Part shown: piece after piece, positions 25,214 to 37,900 of the stretch
Numbering within the stretch: the first letter of the stretch is position 1
Layout: each line of letters begins with the position of its first letter
Origin: Ptychodera flava
Taxonomy: Eukaryota; Hemichordata; Enteropneusta; Ptychoderidae
DNA: 64,000 bases
Direction: 5' to 3'
Assembly: GCF_041260155.1 (NCBI RefSeq)
Contig: NC_091941.1
Span: forward strand, 38,140,747 to 38,204,746
The notes under the pieces: model-generated
What the model was told of the DNA's origin: nothing
The model's database searches: none
What the model saw: only the letters and a program-made list of their open reading frames with translations
Program-made: the position numbers and the translations under genes

Positions 25214-27777
25214 TGGAACATAATGTCAGTAGCTAAGTTAAACGTTAAACTGTCAAAATGAGTTCAAGGCGGAGCCTTTACCACAAAGTCTCACCAGACC
25301 CAAAAATTTACTGTAAATTCAGTTACATCATGATTTGAATCTCCTTTTTTCCCTGGCTTATCACACAACTTTGCTGAGGTTGTCTCATCTGTGATGTAGG
25401 TATATTAATTTTAGAGCTTCAATAGTCTGTTGCAACTTGTGTATAAATATTGGTTCACTGTATCATCGGACACTGTCGAATAATCAACATCATCTTCTGA
25501 TAGAACTTAATATGAGTTGAATGTACATCCAAATCTGGCCGCTCTACTGTTTTTTCACTTTTGCTGTACTCCACATTGGTAGTTGTTTGGTCAGGTTCCA
25601 TCACGTTCGTCGACATACTGTTTGAGGGAAATTTTCCACTCTCCTCGTGGAGACATTGCACATCATCAACGCAACGTGCGCGCGGCTGGTGCATTACATG
25701 GTATAGCGCCATCTACGGCAGGACGAGCAGAGCAGAACAGCATTGACAGACTTGACCGAGGAATCTCACGAAACTGACCAGTAAACAATACCAATGTCAC
25801 ATCACTTTAAGCGCAGCGCTGCACTAGATGTTCACATGTTATTTTCTTCATATTTGTTTGTTTTGACCGCAATAAACGTGTGTTTAATTCATTTTGCTCT
25901 AGGTGTCTCATATCTGTCCGTGTCGATGGCCACTTTTCCATTTTCAGGTATAGACCTACCGGTAAAAACTGAAAGTCGTGGTCGGTACCAACAATAGATA
26001 TTTTTAGTCACTTTGAACACACACGCAACCGTTGTTTGACTCAAAGTTTCCCTGTGTCCATAATGAAACAGGGACTCAGAGATTCTAACAAAAGTAAACA
26101 CTATTATTATCTAGCGAGGCACACTTCACCAAAAGGGGAATAATTCCTGCCGATAGGGAGAAAAATTGCCCCTCCCCAACATCGGGAAAATTTGTCCCCA
26201 TATGATATGGAAAAGTTCTGCGCATTTTAACAAACATCTGTGCATTAGGGGAAAGTGTACCAGCGTGTTCATCATCAAATTTGAAGGAGGTTTATCATTG
26301 TTCTGAAAAAGTTCACCATTGCTTTTTTCCATAATTTCAAAATTATCAAATTATAGTGATGTCTTCCGTAGAAAACAGATACAGCAAATTGTCCTTGACA
26401 TGAAATATGTATTAATTTTCAGCCATGTGGATCAACTCCGTTTGTACTTTTTAACGTCAGAGTTACATAACTTTTTGAAAGTTATAAATCCAAGACAAAT
26501 GCTGCCCCTCGGGGGTATTTTTCATGTAAGAGAAAATCGCTTTGGGACAGTTTGATCAAAATACATGTAACTTTTTGGTGCTCTCCCGATCGAGAGAGTT
26601 CTCATTTGGACATGGAGGAATTTCCCCTTTTGATCTAGTGTACACTACCGTAAAACCAGAGTCACATATTCTTTCCGTAGACCGTTTGATTTTCAGGTGT
26701 GATAACAAAGTTTATCAATTGATGTGTTAATAATTATATTCTCGTACGTTATTACGTCACTATTAGTACATTGTCTCACTGTATATACTCAGATCCTTTC
26801 TTAGATTTCAGCTTTCAGGCACCGCTTACTATCACTATTTATTCTACCATCAAGCATCTGCGCTTGCCAAGGTCTCTTGTCCGGGCAGCTGCATGCTCCC
26901 CGAACGGACCCATGCGCGCGGACGATGACAAACAAGGGGTTTCATCTGCTGAGACAATAAGTTTAATCCATCAGGTGCCTTTCTCGTGACTTATAGACCT
27001 GTTCCCGCCAAAACTGATTTATCAACGGGATACGTCGCCTGCCTTACATTTCTACCTCCAATAGAGACACTTCACGTCACTTGGTCACCGATATTGCACA
27101 GGTGCGCTAGGAGTAAACAGTCTGGTTGAACTTCCTTTCTGCTTTGCAGCACTAGATATGAAATATGAATGAAATATGTGTAACAAAGGCCGGGGAGTCG
27201 AGTGTACAGTAGTAGGCCTATTATTAAAATTGGACGCCCAGCCTCTGTTATACACGTAATTCATCATACACACTCAGTGATTTTATCGTGTACTGCTAAG
27301 CAGAAAGGAAGCTCAGCCCTGATGAAATACTAACTCGGTTTTCTTGATATCGATATGTCATAATTATGATATTATTATGAATATTAAAGTGCGCCTGTGA
27401 CTTGACAAGATCCAAAGTTTGGGGGCAGCGTCTTGTTTACAAGCAAATTAAGCCTACAATGCTAAAAAGTCATTAAAAAAAATCATATTGAACTTGATCG
27501 GATCAATATTGTACATGTTCAGACACACAATAACCGCCTATTGTTTTGTCCGGAAATACACGCATACACGAGTGAATGCTGCATGCTTTGTTGTTCTTGT
27601 TGGAATTCTAGTGAGTTTGAAAGAAATGACGCTTTTTGATTTAAAGAAAAACGAAACGGACTAAAATTGTGTATTTGGTTAGTAGTCCAGTCAGTATGCT
27701 ATAACCAAGACCAGTAACAAGAATAATAAATATTAGTAATAGTGTTTGTATTAACTCCCTACTCTTTATTGTTCTTG

Positions 27778-27945
27778 CTACTTGGCTTTGTTTAAAGAAC
27801 ATTCCTCCATGAAGGCGCGACATTGCATAAACGTCCTCAAGAATATGGAATGGGCTGCTAAGTGAACAGCTTCGACACTTAGTATACTACATTCCCTTTC
27901 TAACTCAATAGCCTCGGACTGGTTGTTTTCTTGCGACACACATAC
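27778..27945 (-). CDS. Possible last exon of an unknown minus-strand gene
   Basis: On the minus strand a good acceptor (CTTTTTGCAG) precedes 55 open codons, a stop (27780-27778), and within about 15 bases AATAAA (27770-27765). The peptide (VCVSQENNQSEAIELER, then SVEAVHLAAHSIFLRTF) looks like a folded helical protein, but I do not recognise it. The open frame at 28349-28104 upstream does not join it in a usable phase, so the partner exons are unknown. It may be chance. Confidence 0.3.
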   Translation of the reverse strand, partial: VCVSQENNQSEAIELERECSILSVEAVHLAAHSIFLRTFMQCRAFMEECSLNKAK

Positions 27946-28195
27946 CTGCAAAAAGCAAATAACCGAATGACACAAAATACGAGAGGTGACTGTGCCAGAA
28001 GAGAAATTGATTAACTTCCAGTCAGAAGGGTAATAACCATGGCAACATTGAAAATTTAGATTCGGCAAATATTTTTATTCGCAAGAACCACTAATAACAC
28101 GGGCTAACTACAGCTATCAAAATCTAAACCCGCTGCGAACTCGAGCAAAATCTGGATAAAAGGAGATTGTTTCTGGCCATTGACGTCGGCAAAAG

Positions 28196-28307
28196 CACAG
28201 TCGTTTGGTGGGCTATTCAGCTCAGGGACTATTCGCCCCATAGACGAGTGTACAGATGCGAGAAGGGCGAATAGTCCCAGAGCTGAATAGCCCACCAAAC
28301 GACTGTG
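28196..28307. repeat. Hairpin with 43-bp arms upstream of ADSS
   Basis: Left arm 28196-28238 and right arm 28265-28307 are reverse complements with one or two mismatches, separated by 26 bases. The arm ends are CACAGTCGTTTGGTGGGC and GCCCACCAAACGACTGTG. There are no transposon-like termini or clear target duplication. Confidence 0.9.
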
Positions 28308-28990
28308 GGCAAAAGCGATGAGATGACTCCGCTTCTTTTCCATGACCACTATGATTTCGTTGGCGTTGACTGGTTATGTGATTTTATTATAATACTTTGC
28401 ACTCCTTTAAAAGTTGTGATCACTAAATCAATTTGTTCAGAGATGCAGCTGATAAAAACCAGCTCCTTTTTCATAGTAAAATAGCCGGAGCAAATATATG
28501 CAACTGGTGCCAAAGAGGGCGCTAGACTCTGCAACAAATGAAAGTTACTTAGTGTTTGCATTGATAATTCCTGTCAACAAAGTTGTTATATTTGTCTAGG
28601 CCCTATCCTGGCAAAGTTTCTTTCAACGAGACGTTTCTGAATATCTTCCCCGTACTGATGTTCTGCTAGTTTCCACGTCGAGCACCACAAGGCTATAATA
28701 GCTTTATAGGCCTACCGTGGAAGTGGTCTTTGAAAAAACTCGATTAATAATCATATGATGGATCGATATGCTCACCAGAACTGACATTGCAACTAATAAT
28801 TGTTTATATCTCTATTCATCAGACTTGTTACGTCATAACCTCCGGTTACTTTAATTTATGCAGCCTTTTATTGTCAGTGCAAGTATAAGTAGGCTGCCTT
28901 CCCCTATACATCAGTCATTACTACTATACTATATGGAATTGACCATCCACGCAGGCGTAGAAGTTCGAACATCCTAAACCGCGCGAAAAC

Positions 28991-31900
28991 ATGGCGGACA
29001 CGGCGATGAGCAACTGTGACTGCCCCGAAAATGGCCTCGTGAGCGACGATCAACTACGGAAAAGACGTAAGGATAGTGAGCCGAATAAGGTTACGGTGAT
29101 CATCGGCTGCCAATGGGGTGATGAAGGGAAGGGTAAAGTGGTTGATATGCTCGCCGAAGAAGCCGATCTCGTGTGCCGGTGTGCGGTACGTACACGTCTC
29201 TGTTTTGAAGTTGAACCCTTTCCTCACTGCGAACATTAGTGCAGTCGTGACGTCAAGGCGGTCAATGCTTGGCATGCACGTGAAAGTCAGTCGAGTGATC
29301 ATTGTTATCTCAGCGAGAATTCGTAAATCTACATCTGTGATATTTCTATGGTCGACGAAAAGTTGTATTAGGAGGACGTCGGGTTAATATTGTTACCATT
29401 TGATAGGCACTTGAAGGTGTGATCACGGTCCCCCGAGGGACCGTGCGGCCGTGGTGTGATGTAGCACGGAGTAACATGTTGTCAGTCACTCTCGCTGCAT
29501 TTGTATGGTTTCTTCCGGTGGTCATGGACACAGGCACCAGGCGCGTGGACTTCAGTTTGTCAGTAATGCACATGTAAATAGGTTTTCTGTGTGTAGTACA
29601 TTCGGAATCCCATGTGCGTACGCCAGTGACCATGGACAAGTTTTCTACGCCTCAGAACTTTTAGACCGTGCGATGTAGTGTTACACATGTATTATTCCTA
29701 TGGGCTGAGTAATTTTTGATGTACCAGTAACCATGTTAAAAACCTGTAATACAACTCAGATTCAGAGGGATGCATTAGTTAGATATGTGGATCTGAGACC
29801 CCAAAAATGACTATTGTAATATCAGAATTTCAATAATCATTGGGTTTTATATGCACAGTCAGGATGCATTAGAAGGTGGAACCCAATGCATTGCCTGTAT
29901 TTACTTGTAGTAGCCTGCTAGCCATTTTGGGTACAAGGTTGGACCATGAACGCACCAGAGAAACTCCATAGTATGTCAATGGAGGTTTTTTACATCCATG
30001 GTACGTCCAAGGTTAGATCTCACAAAACCAGTATACAGCAATGGGCAGTAGATCCATTCAATTCATCAAATTGATATTGCCAATGTCATATAGTATTCCT
30101 AGCCAAGCGAGACTGGATCACGTGGATTGGTAGTTTTTATGCTCATGGATTGATAAGAACAGGTTTCCAACACACACTCAAAATTTGCAAAATCTTACAT
30201 GATGTTTGTCACTTTGTGTCACAGTAGTAAAGGTGCAGAAATTGAAGGCTTTGGACAGGTCACTACCTAAATGTCAGACCAGGATATTGGCCTTATTCAT
30301 TCTTGTTGATGGAATGACAGGTATTATAATTTGTTCCTGACAGAAATATTGAAGTTCACAGATTTCCTGTCAAATTTCAATTTGTTTTTATGAAATTTGT
30401 AGGCTTGATAATGAGTTTGCGAACACTCGAAAGGTAGTGGGTCAAACCTTCAAAGTGCTTGTACAGGGATACCTGTACGTCCCAGGGTTCCCTTCATCAT
30501 ATTCAAACATACCTTCCGCGGTAATGTAATAATATAGCCTGCTATAAACTCAGCACCAGTGTCAAATATGTTACAAAATGTCATTTTGTTGGTTTTTAAT
30601 TTTATTCTGCTAAAACAGATTGTACATAAAACCCATGCATGATGCACTGACCCTTAAAACTCTAAAACTTGTGAAAGTAACTATATGAACTCAGACAACA
30701 TATAACAAAGGGGATTTAATTGCAAATTTGTAGTACAGGAGATGCATCCAAATATCTTTTATGATAGAACACCAAAATCCAAATATATTAAAATTTTGTC
30801 AAAAAAGAAAAATCTTACTTAGTCATTTTGTGCTATCACTGACCAAACTTCTGGCATTAGTTCAACAATGATGGTAGTGTACATCTTTCTTGCATAGTGC
30901 ATACATATGACAATACTTGAGTTTGTTGTTTTTTGAAAAACAGTCAAAGGTAAGATTAGCTGTCAGGATACTGCCTGCTGTGTGTTTCCCAACAAAACTA
31001 CTGTAAATATTAGCATTTTTCAAGGGCTTGTACAATCTCAAAACTTGATGGTTAATAATGTGTTTTGTATTCCAGGAAAGTCTGTGTCTTCTCCAGTATA
31101 TTTTACAAGTGAGATGTTTTATCTGAAACTGGGAAATGACTTTGTTTGCATGGCTCTGTCATTGTTGTTCTTCACTGCATAGCTGGTTGCTATGCCATTA
31201 CGTACCTGAAGGCATTTGCCAGTGTGTTATGTAATGGCAGTGTTTGCAAAGTTTGTGAAAGTCACGTTGGTGATACCTGCACATGTATGCAACCTACGGC
31301 ATGTCAAATAGTTGCACCACTTTATCACCACAGGGGATATAGAATGACCCTCGTAACGGAAAGGGTATTTGTTGCATCAGTCATCATGGTCTTCCTAACA
31401 CTGCAGCTATCTTTCCCTTAAAGCTTCATTAGATCAGAGATCTCATAACTCATCAATACATAAAGAGCTATATGTATATTCATGTGAAAGATATACTGTC
31501 AGTATGTTGTGAGAACTAGGAATCTTTTGCAGATAAATTCCATTGAATTTAGTATACAGAATTATCATTTTTGTGTTTTGCCAGGCTGTAAAACAAGATT
31601 TGCAGATTAGAAGCCAGTCCCCTCCTGTCTTTTAAGGGTCAACCAGACTTCTATTTAAGTTTCTCATATCCACAAGAACTAGGCGCATGCACACGTGTAT
31701 AAACTTGGAATTGAGTTGTGAATTGTGAAGTCAGAGGTCAGAAGCATGGGGAAGGTCAGAGACGAGATTTTAAAATAATCTCTGCTTTGCATTTCCCATT
31801 CAGTGAGGAAGTGACACTATTAGTGTTATTTTGGTCAGGTTGTTCCATTTCCATGTATTACAATCACAATGATGATACACAGACATTGTTGCACATAACC

Positions 31901-34900
31901 TCAATCACCAGACAGTGTGACTGTACCAATGTTGGGGCTACTCATTTTGCCGACCTAGATAATTATTTACATGTCACCCACATCAAAAATACCATTGAAT
32001 TGATTATGCTTATCTAGCACCACTCCCCAACAATGTTGTTGGTCATTTCTCTGGCCCTTTAAGTTGGAAGTGGTCAGTTTGCTTTTATAATATACCAGCA
32101 AAACAACTCTTGGTCAATCCATAGTGGATTTTTTGTCATATCATCACAACTGATGAATCAAGTTCACTCTTTTTGCCAAGTTTTTTGCTATTCCTTTTTT
32201 TTTCTTTTGAAGAAGAATTTTTATATTCTATGCAGAAGATCAGGTATCATGTTTTATGAGAGACAAGAGTTGATTGTTTCCTACAAACAATAGTTTATTG
32301 GTAACAACAACAATGCTATATCTCATTCAGTTTGATGTTTGAGAGAATTTAACCTTCAATATACACACACCCATTATTGTAGTTCTTTCTGATAAGTTTC
32401 TCATATTGTACTGAACTCTGTATTGATCGACAGGCCAATGTTTTGTTGACAGCTTTCTTGTAATATTAGGATGAAACCTGCAAAGTTGGTGGAAATTCAA
32501 AATAAAACCATCGATAGACACTGTAACTGATTTTACTTCTCTCTGGTTCTCTTGTGTCCTTTATAGAACCTGTTTTATCATGACATGACAAGACCAGAGT
32601 GTCAAATAATTTTGCACAGGTGAATAGTTGGAGAGCCGGCCCTTTGTTTGTTTGGGCACAAACAGTGGAGCGGAACTGTCCATGGTTTTAACATGTTTGT
32701 GTATCAACAACTGCACACAGTTGCCAACAATGGTACATGTGTGGGCTCTTTCAATACTCAGGATGTATTGTGTATACCAGCCATCTTTAAACAGTGCAAA
32801 GACATTTATTTGCAGAAGATACCAGTAACTGACCCATGTAGATACATTTCAGTATAATTGAACATAGCCAGGCATTGTCATCTAGTTTTGTGACGTTGTC
32901 AGTTGGTACAGTTTGATGTGTGCATCGCTGATGATAAATAGATGCTACAATGATAAAATGTATTTTCTCTACATACAAAACTGTACATAGAAATTGTACT
33001 AAATTATATAGCAGTATCAATTTTTTATTAAAAATCAAAATGGTGCAAACTGCTGCCAGTTTGAACCATCAATATGTCCATGAGTGTAGTACCAGTGATA
33101 TGTAATTTGGCAACCCAAGCTCTACAAGGGCCTAATGTATTACCATGCAATTGCGATAACACTTATGTGACGTATATTTGCTTTTGCTTCTGCATTTTGA
33201 CTCTGACATCACAAACCTTTCCATGGCTAGAGCAATAGTCTTAAGCGTATATTTGAAACAGTCAAAACTTCGAAAAGTTTTGTCGCTATGGTATCAACAT
33301 GATAAAATGTTTCCTTGCATTTCTGTTAGTATTGAATCCAGGGAGAGCATGTCATTACGTGTGACAAAAGTTTTATTAGAACATTCAAAGTGCAAATGAT
33401 AGTGTTTTCACGTTTACTTATTGACGTATTAAATCTGTATTTACAGCAGGTTAAACAATCTTAGAGAGTAGGATACCATTGTAGCTAGGAAGCGGCAACC
33501 TTCCTCAGCCCTTTTCAATTATATAGGAATGGCTAACAGCACATAAGTGACAAAAACTAGACCTTTTTCTCCTTTTACTGCAGTTTGCAATAAACAGACT
33601 GAATTTTAATGAAAGTATCCTCAAGTTTTGATTTACTTTGCAAAACAGAATGTTGATCCAAAAATGAAAGTTCCATTCTATTTAAATTTGTCATGTGTTC
33701 AGTGCCCATGAAGAGTGAAGTTTTTGAAGTATCAAAATTACACAAGCTTAATCCTGCCAAATAATATCACTCCCGTATCTGCTTATTCGGTAAAAAACAG
33801 TATGGAGCCAAATCTATGCATTTCACACCTAATTGGTGAGGTATGCTGCAGCATGCAGTAATAATAAAAAAAATTATGTTTACAATACTAGTATACGGGT
33901 ATTCGAGAGCCTTTAAATGTTTTTTACACAGTTTTTTCAAAAGTTTTTGTTCAAATGAAAGACTTGGGATCTGCTATGCCCACTGGTTTTAACCAATTTG
34001 ACTTGACTCATGAACTTGACAGGATATTAAAGGGTTAATATCTCATGTGAAATTTTCAACTGACTCTAAGTTGGTAAGAAAGGACTTGTGCAACAGCTCC
34101 TCAATGACAGTCACCATGTAATGATGAGACAACAAGATCACTTTGTATGTACAGAAATTGTGATGTTCTGATGATTGAATTAGAAAAAGATTTTATGAAG
34201 AAAGTCTGTTTTGAGATGTAACACTGTTACTATACTGCAGATGAGTGTTCCAGAGAGATATCATTTTGTAGTTTGGTACTCCAGTGGTAAAAATTTCAAA
34301 TTCAGTTAGATACTTTTCATATTTAGCCTAGGTAAATCGTTATAATGAATTTTATTGATGTTACACAGACTTTTGATAATTTTATTTCCACTTTGTAACT
34401 TTTCAGGGTGGCAACAATGCAGGACACACTGTTGTGGCTGGCGGCAAGGAATACATATTTCATCTGTTACCAAGTGGTTTCATCAATGAAAACTGTGTCA
34501 ATGTAATTGGTAGGTGATAAGACTATTCTAGAAAATACATCTGACACAAACACTCATGGATTAGCAAACAGACAACAATCAAAATGATCTAAAGGAATTG
34601 TACACTCTCAAGCAATTCCTCTCTTCAAATGTTCAAATGCAGAAAATACTTGGTGTAGGAACTGGTTAATTATGGACTGCAGAGTGAAGGTTGTACTTGA
34701 CCTTTCGTTTACCGCTGAACTGTCTCCAATTGTCGATATTCCGTCCAGTTTGACCAGAATAGGATTTGTATTATTAGCTGACATCACAAGGTAATAAAAG
34801 ACAAAAGCAAATATAAAAGAATTCTTTGTCAGAAGTGACAACATTTGCTGTATACAGTAGCTCCAAACATGCAACTACCTTCATCCAATATGCTACTGAC

Positions 34901-37900
34901 AGCTGGCTAAACCCAATATGGTTTCCTAGTGTATCATGGATAAATCAAAATCTAAACTGAAGCAAAACCAAACTGTTTCCAGAATCCTTCTGAACCAACG
35001 GCAAAGCCACATGATGACAAATCATTCCTCATAGGAGTGTTTGAAGCAGAGATGATAGAATGATAGTAGAAGCATGATTGCTTTGCTTTTAGAGTTCAAA
35101 ACAGTAGTGTTGAAAGTGGAGTGCATATAGCATTCTGTAACATTAATTGAAGCAGTTTCTTTGTTAAAATAGAAAAAATACTTCCTAAAAGAAAACTATG
35201 AGATGGTGTGTCAATAAAGCTTAAATGGCACTCATCATGATAACTTCAAGAAAAAGAATTTCAAGAATACATGTATAACAAATGCATTCAAAAACTATTT
35301 TATAAGAAAGAAGTTTAAGAAATGGTAAATCCAAATTATGAAAGCTTGTTCTTGCTAGATGAATCATCTTTTTGAGTTTGTTTCTACTTTCCGATCATTA
35401 TCTTAAATGTTAAGTTTTTCTGTTAAAACTTTATATATTTGTCTGTGTCTCATGTGTGTTATTTTAATAGTGTCTTCATTGTTTTGTCCCAATACCATGA
35501 TATAAATGTGAATCGATGTACATCTCTCGTTTTTCCAGTCCAAACATGTAGGAAAGACGTATTCACTGGTACCAGCAATCCATACCCACCATGTCCTTGC
35601 AAATTATGTTTACATGCAAACCTTAATGATTACATGTACCATAACCTTTTTCTTGGTTTTGTGATCAAAAGCAAAGAACACACCTGTGTGGGCAACCACT
35701 TTGTGGCTATACATTAACAGAGAGAAAAAATGTTTCAATATACTTTTGCAATTGTCAACAATACTAATATATGAATGTTATTGTCTTGAATTGTCAGGTA
35801 ATGGTGTGGTTGTACACTTACCTGGACTCTTTGATGAGCTGAAGAATAATAAGATTGAGAACTGGGAGAATAGACTTATTATTTCTGACCGAGCACATCT
35901 TGGTGAGTATTGTTGCATGTGTGATTAGATTAGAGACATTTAGATGGAAAATGTTACTTCTCCGAGTGACTTAGTTTTGGATCTAAAAAATCCACATGCA
36001 CACCTACGCTCATGCTGTGTTAATTTTTTTGTAAATAATAAATGGACGTTATTTTCACTTTTGTAATGTTAAATGGGAAATGAAAGATTTCCTATGACAA
36101 CTTTGACTGTGTCTGCATATGCTGTTTTCTTTTTACTAACATTTGTTCCAAAGATATGCTAAAAAAATTACAAGATATTTCCAAGCTTTGCATATACCAC
36201 TAATGCAAAATAGATGTGGAATGTTATAGTTTTTGGTGATAATTTAAAACCCTGAGATTACACCCATACCATAGAGAAAGATTACATACACCACTTTCAG
36301 TCTTCATTGCTATTCTCTGCCAGTCATTGTATGCAAATAATCTTTTTTTCTTTGAAGTATTGATCACTCTTCAAAAAAAGATTGACGTTTTTTCAGCTGC
36401 CAGAAGATTTCTATTCAGCATCACATGCAGTTAGTCATAACTGCTTCCTGTAAAAATGAAAAGAGGATAAAAGACTTTGTTTTTTTGCCTTTTCATGTAC
36501 AGTGTTTGACTTCCATCAACAAGTGGATGGTTTACAAGAGACAGCTAAAGGGAAAAACAGGTGACTATTGTCAGTCAAATCATATTCATGATTGTACTTG
36601 ATTATTTCAGTGTCTAATGTGTTTTATACTGTCAATAGCTTTCTCATTCTAATTAGGAACTTTGGTTTTGTTAATCAATATTCATATTGAATTGTTAGGC
36701 ACATTGGTTCAATGGAACTGTTCAGCGTTTATTGACCTCTTTCTGCATTTCATGATTTCAAGTATTATAAAACTTCAAAAACCAATTTATTATCCTTAGG
36801 ACAAAACTCCCCATTCGGGGACTATAGAGTGTTGATATGGCTTTCCCATTATTCATTGGAACTTTGAATAAAAGAACACAGTTTGTGAAACCTTAAAATG
36901 GCTTGATAATTACTAATTACTGTTGCCGATGTTTCTTTTCTGTACTGTAGTATTGGAACAACGAAAAAAGGAATTGGTCCGACATATTCCAATAAAGCAA
37001 GCAGAAGTGGTATTAGGATATGTGATCTTTTAGGAGATTTTGAAATATTCACTTCAAAGTAAGTCTGCATAAATCATTTCCATGGTTTATAGCATTCCAA
37101 TCAATTCCTCAAAATAACACATCCTGGCTTTCAATTTATTTTTGTCTGATTCAAACAGAATATGATGTATGCTATGATTCATCAAATGTGTTTTGATCAT
37201 TACAATAAAATAATACATATACAGCAATTATTTTAATTTGCAGAGTTTTACAAGATAAAAGCTCATTTTGCCTCCTGTTTTCTCAACAAAACAATTAGAT
37301 CAGTAAATCTGCTCACTTTAATACAATATCTCCATAATGTAAGTCTCAGAACACTATGATATACTTTCCAAGGTGTATCAGTTGGCACTGAACTTGAAGC
37401 ATGCCTGTGTAGTATTGAAGGACTCTTTGAAATTTTAATCTTTGAACATTTAAGCTGATTTCTCAATACATTTCACGTTGTAGGGTTACAAGCCTGGTAA
37501 AAATGTACCAAAAACTCTATCCTGAACTTGATGTGGATTTAAATAAAGAATTAAAGAAATACAAAGTAAGTATTTTTTGTGTACTTTTCATTTACTAGAG
37601 TGACATTAGAGTTACAACTGGTAGTGTAAACTAAATTAAATTAAATGTTTATGATCAGCAAGAGGAAATCTAGAAATGACATGGTGTTTTACTTGAGTGT
37701 CATGCTCATTTGTAGTTGGAAATTTGAACTTTTCTTATTGTATGAAATTTTTTGGAGCCTGTTTTTATGCCCATGACATCTTCATAAAAAATTAAAACGA
37801 TAAAAAATCATTCAAAAGAGTTAGTGGAATTTTGATGTTTCAAAACTGACTATCCATGTTTATACTATCGATTTGTGTTGAATTGATTACATGTGGAATC

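Noticed and set aside
26120-26640. Possible TIR element with AAAAGGGGAA...TTCCCCTTTT ends
   Set aside because: The match is short and gapped, and no target duplication is visible.
28104-28349. 81-codon minus-strand frame with a hydrophobic stretch upstream of ADSS
   Set aside because: The hydrophobic part lies in the hairpin arms, and the frame does not splice in phase to the candidate exon at 27778-27945.
30982-31421. Open frames in ADSS intron 1
   Set aside because: No recognisable domain, and the flanking sequence lacks paired splice sites in phase.
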